A DNA stretch of 64,000 nucleotides, taken from assembly GCA_024637115.1 (NCBI GenBank), contig JAGXFU010000017.1:62001-126000 (forward strand), written 5' to 3'. Source of the DNA: Actinomycetes bacterium. Its GTDB lineage: Bacteria > Actinomycetota > Coriobacteriia > Anaerosomatales > JAGXFU01. This document shows, piece by piece, positions 34,265-42,434 of this stretch (position 1 is the stretch's first letter; each line of letters starts with the position of its first letter). Below the pieces are notes generated by a model. It did no database searches. It was not told where the DNA came from and saw nothing but the letters and a program-made list of their open reading frames with translations. Made by a program: the position numbers and the translations under genes.

Positions 34265-35529
34265 GCTGCCCCCTCCTCGGCCGAAATAGCTCCCGCGGCA
34301 ATGAATGCTCGATAGAGTTCGAGTCTATCCTCGAGCGCCTCGGCAAGCCGCTCGATCCCAACGCGAATCGCATCAGGTTCAGCGTAGCAAAATGCGAGGC
34401 GCATGCAGTTGCGACCGCGCCCATCCGGAAAGAAGCCGTCGCCCGGAACGTAGGTCACGCCGCGTTCGACTGCGTCGGCGAGCATCGCCTTGGTATCAAG
34501 GAACGGGGGCAACTCCACCCACACGAAGAAGCCGCCCTCAGGACGCGTCCAGTGCGCCTCCTCGGGAAAGAACTCGTCGAGTGCGTCAAGCATGGCTGCC
34601 CGACGCTCCGCGTAGGTGCGCGTGAGCCCCTGCAACACGCGGCGCCAGCGCGTGCCCAGGAAATATCGCTCCGCTGTCACCTGCGCGAAAGCCGAGCCAC
34701 AGAGGTCTGCCCCCTGCTTCACCAGCAAGACCTTCGCACGAATCGGCGCAGGCGCAGCCATCCACCCCAGCCGCAGCCCCGGTGCAAAGATCTTGGAGAA
34801 GGTGCCGAGGTAGATCACATCGTCATCGAGCGCCTTGAGCGGCTTGAGGTGTCCGCCTTCGAAGCGGAGACGCCCATACGGGTCGTCCTCGACAACCGGC
34901 ACATCGTACTCACGTGACAACTCCAGAAGGCGGCGGCGACGCTCAGCGGTGAGCGTGACCCCGCCGGGATTCTGAAAGTTCGGAATCGTATAGATGAACT
35001 TGGCCCCCGCCGGACCGAGCTCCTTCAGCGTCTCCTCAAGGAGATCCATACGCATGCCGTCCTCATCCATTGGAATGCAGCGTATGTCCGGCTCATAGGC
35101 GCTGAATGCCTGCAGAGCACCGACATAGGTCGGACCCTCGGCAATGATGACGTCACCCGGATCGATGAACGCCTTGGCCAGCAGGTCGAGTGCCTGTTGC
35201 GCCCCTGCAGTGACGACCAGATCATCGGCAGACAAGCGCACACCACTCTCAGCCATCAACTCAGTGATGACGGCGCGCAGTTCCGGGCGTCCCTCACTCG
35301 ACCCGTACTGAAGCGCTGCTGCTCCCTCATGCATCACCGCATCGTAGGCAGCCTGTGCGACCTCTTTTGCCGGCACTTCGTCTACTGCGGGCATGCCGCC
35401 GGCAAAACTGATCATGTCGCTGCGACTCGCCGCGGCGAACAGATCGCGCACAGCGCTCGATCGCACGCTGCCCAGCCGCGCGGCGTATCTTCCCTCCCAC
35501 CGGTCAAACACAACCCTGGCGGTACCCAT
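34261..35529 (-). CDS. PLP-dependent aminotransferase, class I/II (2-aminoadipate/LysN-like)
   Basis: A 422-residue fold-type I aminotransferase. The internal aldimine lysine is in YLGTFSKIFAPGLRLGW, PLP contacts in NFQNPGGVTL and VVEDDPYGRL, and the carboxylate-binding arginine in MRLAFCYAE. These strings match the MocR-related/LysN aminotransferases acting on large or aromatic amino acids. ATG 35529 is preferred because AGGGG lies eight bases upstream. A T-box leader precedes it, so its expression should respond to charging of one tRNA, presumably the product or substrate amino acid. Substrate not determined. Confidence 0.88.
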   Translation of the reverse strand: MGTARVVFDRWEGRYAARLGSVRSSAVRDLFAAASRSDMISFAGGMPAVDEVPAKEVAQAAYDAVMHEGAAALQYGSSEGRPELRAVITELMAESGVRLSADDLVVTAGAQQALDLLAKAFIDPGDVIIAEGPTYVGALQAFSAYEPDIRCIPMDEDGMRMDLLEETLKELGPAGAKFIYTIPNFQNPGGVTLTAERRRRLLELSREYDVPVVEDDPYGRLRFEGGHLKPLKALDDDVIYLGTFSKIFAPGLRLGWMAAPAPIRAKVLLVKQGADLCGSAFAQVTAERYFLGTRWRRVLQGLTRTYAERRAAMLDALDEFFPEEAHWTRPEGGFFVWVELPPFLDTKAMLADAVERGVTYVPGDGFFPDGRGRNCMRLAFCYAEPDAIRVGIERLAEALEDRLELYRAFIAAGAISAEEGAA

Positions 35530-35620
35530 CTCGCACACCCCTACCTGCCGGAGAGCGACGGTTGCGATGCGTCTCTCCTTGGCATGTCTGCCGTGTCGCA
35601 TACGCGCGCACAGCCCCGAG

Positions 35621-35659
35621 AATACAAAACGACCCCTTCGCTGATAGGGCGAGGGGTCG
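35621..35659 (-). terminator. Intrinsic terminator of the T-box leader
   Basis: Read on the minus strand, CGACCCCTCGC pairs with GCGAAGGGGTCG (one bulged base) around a seven-base loop and is followed by TTTTGTATT. It begins a few bases after the T-box sequence and would be replaced by the antiterminator on binding of uncharged tRNA. Confidence 0.85.
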
Positions 35660-35875
35660 ATCGCGGTACCACCTATCTTCGCCTTTGGGAGAGTCGGGAT
35701 CTCCTGCTGGCCTCAAAGCCGGGATACCGGTCCGGCGCCGACCCGCTTCCGACTGCGCAGTTCGCGCTGCCCTGGCGGGGGACATCTGGAGGGGTGGCCG
35801 GGCGCGTGTACGCCCTCTTCCCTCACGTCCTTGGTGTCATTATTCGCCTCACTGAGTCGCCCCGTGAGGTTGCCG
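35621..35875 (-). ncRNA. T-box riboswitch leader of the aminotransferase-ddl operon
   Basis: On the minus strand, AGGTGGTACCGCG at 35674-35662 is the invariant T-box antiterminator sequence that pairs with the tRNA NCCA end, followed by an intrinsic terminator with TTTT. Upstream lies a structured region with a likely Stem I (GGAC, GAGGG and GGGCG paired to CGCCC, CCCTC and GTCC around TACACG, about 35837-35785) and further stems. The 5' end is approximate. I could not place the specifier codon with confidence, so the cognate amino acid is unassigned. Confidence 0.85.
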
Positions 35876-35911
35876 AGAAGGGTACACCGCACGCAGGAGC
35901 AGGTCAAACGC

Positions 35912-36364
35912 CTAACTGCCGAGGAACTCGTTGACAGCCGCAAGTCCCTGCTGCAGTGCACGCTGTGCCAGCTCCGGCTGTCGGAACGTAAGCTCCGCGT
36001 CCTCGTAGTCGAGAGTCACACGAAACACACCACGGCCGTCTCGGTTGAAATCCCATGATGTACGACCGGAGAGCGTTCGCGGAGCGCCGTCGAGAACCAT
36101 CAACTCAAGCGCCACGTGCTCCAGCAGATGCGGGGTCTCAGTATCGCGGAGCTCCGCCTCGATTCCCCTCGCAGAACCACAGTCACAGCGATGGCGCACG
36201 ATACCCGGGTAGCGAGCAAACACCGCTGCCGGCAGGTCTGCATACGCCGACGTGCGCACATAGCGAGGTTCCGACACGCGAACAAGAGCCTCGAGCTGCC
36301 CACCAAGATCAAGCACGCGCTCGATAACAAGCGGTGCGAACCGCCTAGAATTCGCGTTGTCCAC
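35912..36364 (-). CDS. Stand-alone cyanophycin-synthetase N-domain-like protein
   Basis: A 150-residue protein that resembles the N-terminal domain of cyanophycin synthetase CphA1 and of related fused Mur-ligase enzymes. Shared strings are RYPGIVRHRCDCGSARGIEA, LLEHVALELMVLDG, RTLSGRTSWDF and GVFRVTLDYED. The ATP-grasp and Mur ligase domains that make CphA an enzyme are absent here. A GTG at 36364 is the start; it overlaps the upstream membrane-protein gene by 20 bases. A scaffold or binding role is possible but is only inferred. Confidence 0.7.
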   Translation of the reverse strand: MDNANSRRFAPLVIERVLDLGGQLEALVRVSEPRYVRTSAYADLPAAVFARYPGIVRHRCDCGSARGIEAELRDTETPHLLEHVALELMVLDGAPRTLSGRTSWDFNRDGRGVFRVTLDYEDAELTFRQPELAQRALQQGLAAVNEFLGS

Positions 36365-36536
36365 GTGAGCGGCCCAGATAGTACGCGAACGAGACCGCGG
36401 CTACCACGGCAACGACTCCCACCAGGAGCGCCTTGCTCGCCTGCGTGTCCGCAAGTTGCTTTGCCTCTGAGACAGCGAGATCGCGGACCTCCTTGGCATG
36501 GTGTCGGACATCATCGATGGTCAGGCGTGGGCTCAT
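36345..36536 (-). CDS. Small single-span membrane protein
   Basis: A 63-residue protein: an amphipathic charged N-terminal helix (DDVRHHAKEVRDLAVSEAKQ) and one C-terminal span (about 38-56, ALLVGVVAVVAAVSFAYYLG), ending in RSRGQREF. It resembles DUF883/DUF3618-type membrane-bound small proteins but no firm family can be given. Its ATG overlaps the stop of the holin-like gene by 4 bases, and its end overlaps the CphA-N-like gene start. Confidence 0.75.
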   Translation of the reverse strand: MSPRLTIDDVRHHAKEVRDLAVSEAKQLADTQASKALLVGVVAVVAAVSFAYYLGRSRGQREF

Positions 36537-36895
36537 TTCTGCATCAGCCTCATCTTGATCGCAAGGAATATGGCGGAGCCGATGGCGAGAATCCCGCCAA
36601 CGAGCAGAAGTGCATTCGCATACCCGATCCATTGACCGAGATGCATGAAACTGCCGACCGAAATGAATCCGATGCCGAGAGCCATGAGACTCGCAGCAGC
36701 AGAAGCGGCAAAGAGGGTGAAACCGAGACGCTGCAGTGGCACCACGATCTTGGTGCGCATGATGCGATCGACTTCCTGACGCAAGAAGTCGACGACTACC
36801 TGGAGCAGGTCGGCTGCCGCATCGATCACCGTGCGCTCTTCGGGTGCCTTCGCATCCTCGGGCGCAGCGGGCTCTGTCTGGTCGTTCTCAACCAT
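36533..36895 (-). CDS. Phage-holin-family-like membrane protein (holin superfamily 6 type)
   Basis: A 120-residue protein with an acidic N-terminus, an amphipathic helix (DLLQVVVDFLRQEVDRIMRT) and two spans (about 55-77 and 85-108). The layout matches the actinobacterial Holin-X/phage-holin-3-6 family, chromosomal membrane proteins that are not phage holins. ATG 36895 is chosen over a longer start for the GGGGG before it. It is the first gene of a three-gene leftward cluster with DUF3618-like and CphA-N-like proteins. Confidence 0.78.
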   Translation of the reverse strand: MVENDQTEPAAPEDAKAPEERTVIDAAADLLQVVVDFLRQEVDRIMRTKIVVPLQRLGFTLFAASAAASLMALGIGFISVGSFMHLGQWIGYANALLLVGGILAIGSAIFLAIKMRLMQK

Positions 36896-36965
36896 GTGGA
36901 TACCCCCGTGGTTTGTATCTCGCGGGTGACCGGACACTTCAGAAGATACCCCAAACCAACGACAA

Positions 36966-36999
36966 CACCGGCCGTCTCCTTGAAAGAAGACGACCGGTG
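36966..36999 (-). terminator. Terminator after rlpA
   Basis: CACCGG/CCGGTG and CGTCT/AGACG form an 11-pair stem with one mismatch, about 40 bases after the rlpA stop on the minus strand, followed by TTGTCGTT. It separates rlpA from the holin-like cluster. Confidence 0.6.
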
Positions 37000-37039
37000 C
37001 TGGTCAAAACTACGTGAAACAGGAGCTTGCGTACGCGAA

Positions 37040-37678
37040 CTACCTGCCCAAGATACGGTACTTGACTGTTCCAACGCCCGAGAACCCAAGCGCTCCGGCG
37101 GTACCCGGTCCCAGATCGAACGTCCGACCGCCAACATACGGGCCACGGTCGTTGACAACAGCGACACAGGTCTTGCCGTTGTACTCGAACTGAATGCGGG
37201 TACCGAATGCGAGCGAGCGATGCGCCACGTTCATCATGCCCTGGGTAAGGGTAGCGCCACTCGCGGTACTACGACCATAAAAGCCCGGTCCATACCACGA
37301 CACGCGCGCACTGCTCCATCCGCTCGATGACGCAGTAGAACGGCTTGCCGAGGAGCCACTGGCGCGAACGACAGGCTTGGGCGCTGGCTTGGGCTTGGGC
37401 TTGGGAAGCGGAGCGTCTTTGCGCGCCACATGAGTGACCATGGTCGAGGGTCGTTCGGCCACGACGACGGCGACCTTATCGCCGGCATCTGTCGGGGTGC
37501 CCATGGGAGCAATCGTGTGCTCACCAATGCCGAGAGTCCCTGAGGGGACTTCCCGAGGCGCAGCTCCGGCCACGGTGCTGCCAAAACCTATCCCAAGCAC
37601 ACCACCGGTAATGGCCGCGGTCATACCGAGAGCAGCCAGGCTGATGAGGGCACCTTTGACATACCTACTTGAAACCAC
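37040..37678 (-). CDS. RlpA-like double-psi beta-barrel wall protein
   Basis: A 212-residue exported protein. A signal/anchor covers residues about 8-38 (VKGALISLAALGMTAAITGG), then a lysine/proline-rich linker (KPKPKPAPKPVV), then the C-terminal DPBB domain with ARVSWYGPGFYGRSTASG, NVAHRSLAFGTRI and VVNDRGPYVGGRTFDLG, the catalytic-aspartate signature of lytic transglycosylase RlpA. It would cut or bind peptidoglycan glycan strands. GTG 37678 is chosen because CGGAGG lies six bases upstream. A 350-base structured leader precedes it. Confidence 0.85.
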   Translation of the reverse strand: MVSSRYVKGALISLAALGMTAAITGGVLGIGFGSTVAGAAPREVPSGTLGIGEHTIAPMGTPTDAGDKVAVVVAERPSTMVTHVARKDAPLPKPKPKPAPKPVVRASGSSASRSTASSSGWSSARVSWYGPGFYGRSTASGATLTQGMMNVAHRSLAFGTRIQFEYNGKTCVAVVNDRGPYVGGRTFDLGPGTAGALGFSGVGTVKYRILGR

Positions 37679-38028
37679 TGAGAACCTCCGAGTTTGGAAA
37701 CATTGCGGATGACGGCCGGAGGCACAGGGATATCCCTGGGACTGCAATGCGAGAAGGAGAGAAAGGGAAGCTTCCCCGCATTCCGGCGAGACCGGCACAT
37801 GAAGGCCGTCATCTCGAACCGAGAAGAGCGAGTATGCTGTTCTGGCTCCGAACCTGAGCACGCAGCCCTGCGGGCCACGCTTCGGGTCGTCCTACTGCCC
37901 CTAAGCAGTCGAGTCGATCCGAGACGACCGGATGAGAGTCGTTACGGTACCTGCGCCGGTTCGATGCAACTGCTCCGGTCGATCGTGACAGCCACTGCAC
38001 AGGTAACGCTCTTGCAACACAAGGACGA
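37679..38028 (-). promoter_or_regulatory. Long structured 5' leader of the rlpA-like gene
   Basis: From the candidate promoter to the rlpA GTG runs about 345 bases without a gene. A 10-bp perfect stem GATGACGGCC/GGCCGTCATC (arms 37813-37804 and 37717-37708) closes an 86-base region that holds GGGAAGCTTCCC and AGGGATATCCCT. A second stem GACCGGA/TCCGGTC lies nearer the 5' end. Genes of the RlpA type are often under c-di-AMP (ydaO) riboswitches, but the conserved ydaO strings are not clearly present, so the class is left open. Confidence 0.5.
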
Positions 38029-38056
38029 AGTATAGCGAATTGAGTGCCAGAGTCCA
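38029..38056 (-). promoter_or_regulatory. Candidate promoter of the rlpA leader
   Basis: On the minus strand TGGACT (38056-38051) and TATACT (38034-38029) are 16 bases apart, a fair sigma-70-type promoter pointing at rlpA. It lies just downstream, in the minus direction, of the terminator at 38092-38122. Confidence 0.5.
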
Positions 38057-38091
38057 CCCCTATGCGAACGTATGTTCGGTTACAGAGAAAG

Positions 38092-38122
38092 AAGGGACGG
38101 AGCACCAGGTGCCCCGTCCCTT
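38092..38122 (-). terminator. Terminator of the UPF0182 gene
   Basis: AAGGGACGG/CCGTCCCTT with GCACC/GGTGC inside gives a 14-pair stem, 29 bases after the stop at 38151, followed on the minus strand by TCTTTCTCTG. Confidence 0.8.
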
Positions 38123-38150
38123 GAATCCATCAAACTCGCATCATCGCTTT

Positions 38151-40898
38151 CTACGGTGTTGCGGATACCTCTACAGACGGAATCACAGGCCCTGAGATCT
38201 CTCCGAGCACACGTCCCAGCTCCTCGATCAGCCGGCCGTATTCCGCCCAGTCCCCCGCCTTCTGGGCATCAAGCGCCTCAAGATAGAGTCGCTGTGCTTC
38301 CTCGGCAGATGCATCTACTCCGGTTCCCGGCTGCTCGCCACCGGAATCGCCTGGCTCCGGTGGTGCCACTTCGCCAAAGACCTGAAGAAGTGCGGTCTCA
38401 AGATCCGGGGCCATCTCCACCTTGTCGGCATAGACAACGAGCACGCGGGTGAGTTGCGGGATCGCCGCCTGTTCAGCCTGCAGATAGAGCGGCTGGATGT
38501 AGACGATGGAATCGCGCAGCGGAATCACCAGCATGTTGCCAAGGATCACCTGGCTGCCGCGTTGACTCCACAATGATATCTGCGGTGAGATCGTCTCGTC
38601 CTGGTTGATTCGCGCGCCCACCTGTTCGGGTCCGAGAATGACTTTCTGCTTGGGGAACTGATAGACAACACGCTTGCCGTAGTCCTCCGGATCGGACTTG
38701 GCCGCCATCCACCCGATCATGTTGTCCCGGTTGCGCGGGGTGAACGGGATGATCATCTGGAAGTCCTCGGCAGGTTCACCAGGCAAACGACTCAGGACAT
38801 AGAAGGGCTCCATCGCGCCTTGCTCGGTGTTCTCTCCCGGCAGCCACCACGAATCCTCTTTGTTGTAGAACACCCGAGCGTCGGTCATGTGGTAGTTCTT
38901 GTAGACTTCCGCCTGCATGCGGAACAATCCTTCGGGATAGCGGAAGTGCTCCGCAATCTCTGCGGGGATCTCGCTGGCGGGGGTGATGAGATCCGGGAAT
39001 ACCTCACCCCATGCCTTGAGGATTGGATCCGTCTCATCGAAACCGTAGATCGTGGTCGTTCCGTCATATGCATCGACGGTGACCTTCACGGCGTTGCGCA
39101 TATAGCTCGTGCCATTGAATGGCTGGGAGTAGGGATACATGTCGGATCGCGTGTAGCCGTCGATCACCCAGATGATGCGACCATCAACGACGACCGGATA
39201 CGGATCACCGTCCTGCCAGATCCAGGGTGCGATCTTTGCGATGCGCGTAGAGATATCACGATCGAATAGCACACGACTCTCAGGATCGATGTACTGGCTG
39301 AAGAGAATCTGGCTCGCCCCAAAGCGCAGCGCGAACACTACCCTACGCACGAATCCGCCGACTTCGACGCCTGCGTCCCCCTCGTAGGTCGTGTACTGAT
39401 TCTCATCTCCTACCGGATAATCGAATTCCTGATTGGCTTCACTCGTGCCTACAACGACGTAGTCACCCGTCTTCTCGCCAAAGTAGATCGCCGGCTGCGA
39501 TATCTCGATTCCTGCCGACGACTCCGGCGGGATATTCTTGACGATGAAGTCAGGAAGTCCGCGAGTATCGGACTCATTGACCGGGCTCATGGCCACACCA
39601 TAGCCGTGCGTGAACACGAGGTGTGTGTTGACCCAGTTCTGCGCCTGGGCGTCCAACTGATTCACGTCCAGTTCGCGTGCGGAGATGAGTACCTGACGCT
39701 TGCGTCCATCGATCTCGTAGCGGTCGATGTCGACGTCCACGAAATCGTAGTACGGCCGGATGATCTGCAGCTGACGGTATGACTGCGTCACGATCTTGGG
39801 ATCCCACAGGCGCACGTTCTCAAGCGTGTCCCGGCTATCGATCACGTCTTGCGCCGTGAGGTCCTCAGCGGCAGGGAACTGTCGCGTCTCGATCTCATCG
39901 AGACCGAATGCTTTGCGTGTAGAGAGGATGTTCCTCTCGATATAGGGTGCCTCGGCAGCTACCTCGTTTGGCACGACCCGGAACTGCTGAATGAGGGCGG
40001 GATAGATGCTGCCCACGATCAGCGATGCACCCAGCCATACACCGAGGGCAATCGCCGGGAGCCTCCATCCGCGAAACCGGATGTTGACCAGAAGCACCAC
40101 AGCGGAGAGTGCTGCGATGATCATCAGTATGCGAAGTGCGGGCAGCTGCGCGTTCACGTCTGTGTATGACGCACCGGTAACCTGTCCTCGAGGCGAGAAG
40201 TTCAGCTCGTAGATACTCAGGTAGTAGTCGAACGCCTTGCTGGCGACAATGAAGCCAAGCAGAACCGACAGATGCGCTTTGACGTGCGGGGCGAATCCTT
40301 TGAGCCGCGCCCACGGCTGAATCGCGCCACCGATCACGTGGACAAGCGCCGTAGCAATCGCAGTGAAGACCAGTATGAGTGGCAGCCAGTCAGCTATCAC
40401 GCGAAGTGCAGGCAGCGTGAATACGTAGTAGCCGATATCCATACCGAACTGCGGGTCGGTGTCTCCGAACTGCACGCCGGCGAGCGCGAGACGCACGACG
40501 TCCCAGTACTCGGCCATTCCAATGCCAACCAGCACGCTCGCGATAATCGACCCCCACAAGATGAGCTTGTCGAGGATCGGACCGGCGTTGGCCCGGAGGC
40601 TGATGATCGCGTCGGACACTTGCGGAGGCAGATCGCCCACGGACGTGAGCACCGCCCGTGGTGCCATGGTGCGCGCGACACGCATGTTCACAAAGAGCAG
40701 CAGGAACGTCACAAGTCCGAATGAGGCCCCCGTTGCAAGGCGGGAGACAAGTGTGGTCACAAACACATCTCGTTGTCCGAGATCAATGAACCATAGGTAG
40801 TCTGTGTAGTACCCGGCCACGGCGGCCAGCAATGGCAATGCAAGAAACAGCACCGCAACCAACACGCCAACGAGCCGGGCGCGATTTGAAGACGACAT
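38151..40898 (-). CDS. UPF0182 family large membrane protein
   Basis: A 915-residue protein of the UPF0182 (COG1615) family, found mainly in Actinobacteria and Cyanobacteria. The first 310 residues hold about seven spans; the rest is a large, probably extracytoplasmic domain (VVNESDTRGLPDFIVKNIPP is typical, here as MSPVNESDTRGLPDFIVKNI). Near the end (about 860-915) a short acidic, glutamate-rich helix follows. ATG 40898 has AAGGAG six bases upstream. Function of the family is unknown. It stands alone between terminator and the HD-GYP gene, 57 bp away. Confidence 0.93.
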   Translation of the reverse strand: MSSSNRARLVGVLVAVLFLALPLLAAVAGYYTDYLWFIDLGQRDVFVTTLVSRLATGASFGLVTFLLLFVNMRVARTMAPRAVLTSVGDLPPQVSDAIISLRANAGPILDKLILWGSIIASVLVGIGMAEYWDVVRLALAGVQFGDTDPQFGMDIGYYVFTLPALRVIADWLPLILVFTAIATALVHVIGGAIQPWARLKGFAPHVKAHLSVLLGFIVASKAFDYYLSIYELNFSPRGQVTGASYTDVNAQLPALRILMIIAALSAVVLLVNIRFRGWRLPAIALGVWLGASLIVGSIYPALIQQFRVVPNEVAAEAPYIERNILSTRKAFGLDEIETRQFPAAEDLTAQDVIDSRDTLENVRLWDPKIVTQSYRQLQIIRPYYDFVDVDIDRYEIDGRKRQVLISARELDVNQLDAQAQNWVNTHLVFTHGYGVAMSPVNESDTRGLPDFIVKNIPPESSAGIEISQPAIYFGEKTGDYVVVGTSEANQEFDYPVGDENQYTTYEGDAGVEVGGFVRRVVFALRFGASQILFSQYIDPESRVLFDRDISTRIAKIAPWIWQDGDPYPVVVDGRIIWVIDGYTRSDMYPYSQPFNGTSYMRNAVKVTVDAYDGTTTIYGFDETDPILKAWGEVFPDLITPASEIPAEIAEHFRYPEGLFRMQAEVYKNYHMTDARVFYNKEDSWWLPGENTEQGAMEPFYVLSRLPGEPAEDFQMIIPFTPRNRDNMIGWMAAKSDPEDYGKRVVYQFPKQKVILGPEQVGARINQDETISPQISLWSQRGSQVILGNMLVIPLRDSIVYIQPLYLQAEQAAIPQLTRVLVVYADKVEMAPDLETALLQVFGEVAPPEPGDSGGEQPGTGVDASAEEAQRLYLEALDAQKAGDWAEYGRLIEELGRVLGEISGPVIPSVEVSATP

Positions 40899-40955
40899 AG
40901 AGCTCCTTTCGTCGTCGCAAGGACAGTCTCGCAGTACGTACCCCGTACCCACAGC

Positions 40956-42434
40956 CTACATGTAATCGTCGACCTCGATATTGATTGACTGCGGGTCGAG
41001 GCATCGCTCCACTCCGAGATCCGTGCTCGCGAGATCAACCACTACCGGATCGATGATGTGACCCGCTTCATCGGCGATAACTCTGATTCGCGGCTTGAGC
41101 GGGTCTACGTCACTTGGGCGCGTGACGATACCCGTTCTCCCATCGGAGAGTTGCACCACCGTGCGGGGCGGGTATACCCCCATCATCGAGATGAACAGCC
41201 GCACAAGTACGTCGTCGTGTGCCGTGCCCGCTCCTTGAGCAAGCATCGACATCGCCTCGTCTTGTACACGTGCAGCGCTATAGGAACGGCGCGAGGTCAT
41301 GGCGTCATATGCATCTGCAACCGCAACGATCCGACTGGCGAGGTGCTGAGGAGAACGCGGTACGCGCTGCGGGTAACCTGACGAGTCGTAACGCATGTGG
41401 TGCTCGAGAATCATGACGATCGCCGACTTGTCGAGACCCGGGATGAGCGCAGCTTGCTCTGCGCCGTAGACAGGATGCTGGCGCACGAGCGCCCATTCCT
41501 CGGCCGTCAGGGCACCGGGTTTGTTGAGGATGCTGAGATCAACCTTCATCTTGCCAATGTCATGAAGAAGCGCGCCCACTCCGAGCGATGAGAGAAAACG
41601 GTACTCATTTGTGAGCGTCGATGCGAGCGCAAGAGACAAGATCGCAACGTTGGCGGAGTGGTAGAAGGTGTAGTCGTCGTAATTCTTGAGGCCGGTGAGC
41701 TCAAGCATCGCGTGACGGTTCGACAGGACATTGTCGACAAGGTTGCGCACAACGCCTTTGACCTGACCGGAATTGACCACCTTGTTGTGACGAATGAGCG
41801 AATCGATCTCGCGCATGATATCAACCGCACCCTCGTACGCCTCATGAGCAGACGCCTCGGGGTCCTCGGCGGGTTCCGGTCGTTCGTATACATGGACCTC
41901 GCCGACCCGGACGTGGATGAGCTGCGCTTCCTCGATCATTCTCACGAGTCCGCCAGCATGCTCGATCTCATGCTGCTCCGAGGAGAGGACCGCGATCGCC
42001 CGCGATAGCTCGGGAAAGGTGAGTCCTTGCAGGAACGACAGGCTGCCCGCCCCGATCGATGCCATGTCTCTGATCAGCTGATCGAAAAGGATGCTCTCCT
42101 CGGCAAGTAGTTTGTCGCCGAACACGAGTTCCCCTTCGAAGAACACCAGCTCGACATCTACGCCCTCGCTGTGAAAGCGCGCAACTACGTCCATGAGGCC
42201 GTGAGTGCCCTCGACAGCGGCAGGGTGATCCATCGGGTAGAACTTAGCAGTGCGACGCACGGCATAGAGGCTGGTCAGAAGTTCACGCACACGTTCCATC
42301 TGGCGGTACGAATACGCCATGCCTGCCCGCTTGCCCACAACCGCATCTGAGCCGACGGTACCATCGTGCGACTGCGATGCCGGCTCTCTGACATCCCCTT
42401 CTGATGAGCTCATCCGGTCATTCCGGTCGCTCAC
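40956..42434 (-). CDS. HD-GYP domain protein with KFYP-type N-terminal domain (locus A)
   Basis: A 492-residue cytoplasmic protein. Residues about 45-180 form an N-terminal domain (RRTAKFYPMDHPAAVEG, VELVFFEGELVFGD, GSLSFLQGLTF) shared with three other proteins in this window. Residues about 215-385 are an HD-GYP phosphodiesterase domain with metal ligands His259, HD at 291-292, His320, His345/346 and Asp374, so cyclic di-GMP hydrolysis is expected. The usual HHE is HHM. A C-terminal tail MGVYPPRTVVQLSDGRTG is common behind HD-GYP domains. It overlaps the HEAT gene upstream by 4 bases. Confidence 0.88.
   Translation of the reverse strand: MSDRNDRMSSSEGDVREPASQSHDGTVGSDAVVGKRAGMAYSYRQMERVRELLTSLYAVRRTAKFYPMDHPAAVEGTHGLMDVVARFHSEGVDVELVFFEGELVFGDKLLAEESILFDQLIRDMASIGAGSLSFLQGLTFPELSRAIAVLSSEQHEIEHAGGLVRMIEEAQLIHVRVGEVHVYERPEPAEDPEASAHEAYEGAVDIMREIDSLIRHNKVVNSGQVKGVVRNLVDNVLSNRHAMLELTGLKNYDDYTFYHSANVAILSLALASTLTNEYRFLSSLGVGALLHDIGKMKVDLSILNKPGALTAEEWALVRQHPVYGAEQAALIPGLDKSAIVMILEHHMRYDSSGYPQRVPRSPQHLASRIVAVADAYDAMTSRRSYSAARVQDEAMSMLAQGAGTAHDDVLVRLFISMMGVYPPRTVVQLSDGRTGIVTRPSDVDPLKPRIRVIADEAGHIIDPVVVDLASTDLGVERCLDPQSINIEVDDYM

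Noticed and set aside
35197..35934. A 245-codon plus-strand frame over the aminotransferase start and T-box leader
   Set aside because: It covers a clear minus-strand T-box, terminator and gene start and has no domain.
36533..36895. A prophage holin
   Set aside because: No phage gene is near; the protein fits the chromosomal actinobacterial holin-like family and overlaps a non-phage gene.
36116..37330. A 404-codon plus-strand frame across the holin-like and rlpA genes
   Set aside because: Composition is Arg/His/Thr-rich and low in hydrophobic structure, and it runs opposite four minus-strand genes with start signals and domains.
37679..38028. A c-di-AMP (ydaO) riboswitch before the RlpA-like gene
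   Set aside because: The position suits one, but the conserved strings of the class (GGGGGAGCC, GGTGAAT, CAGCTAACC) could not be found in order.
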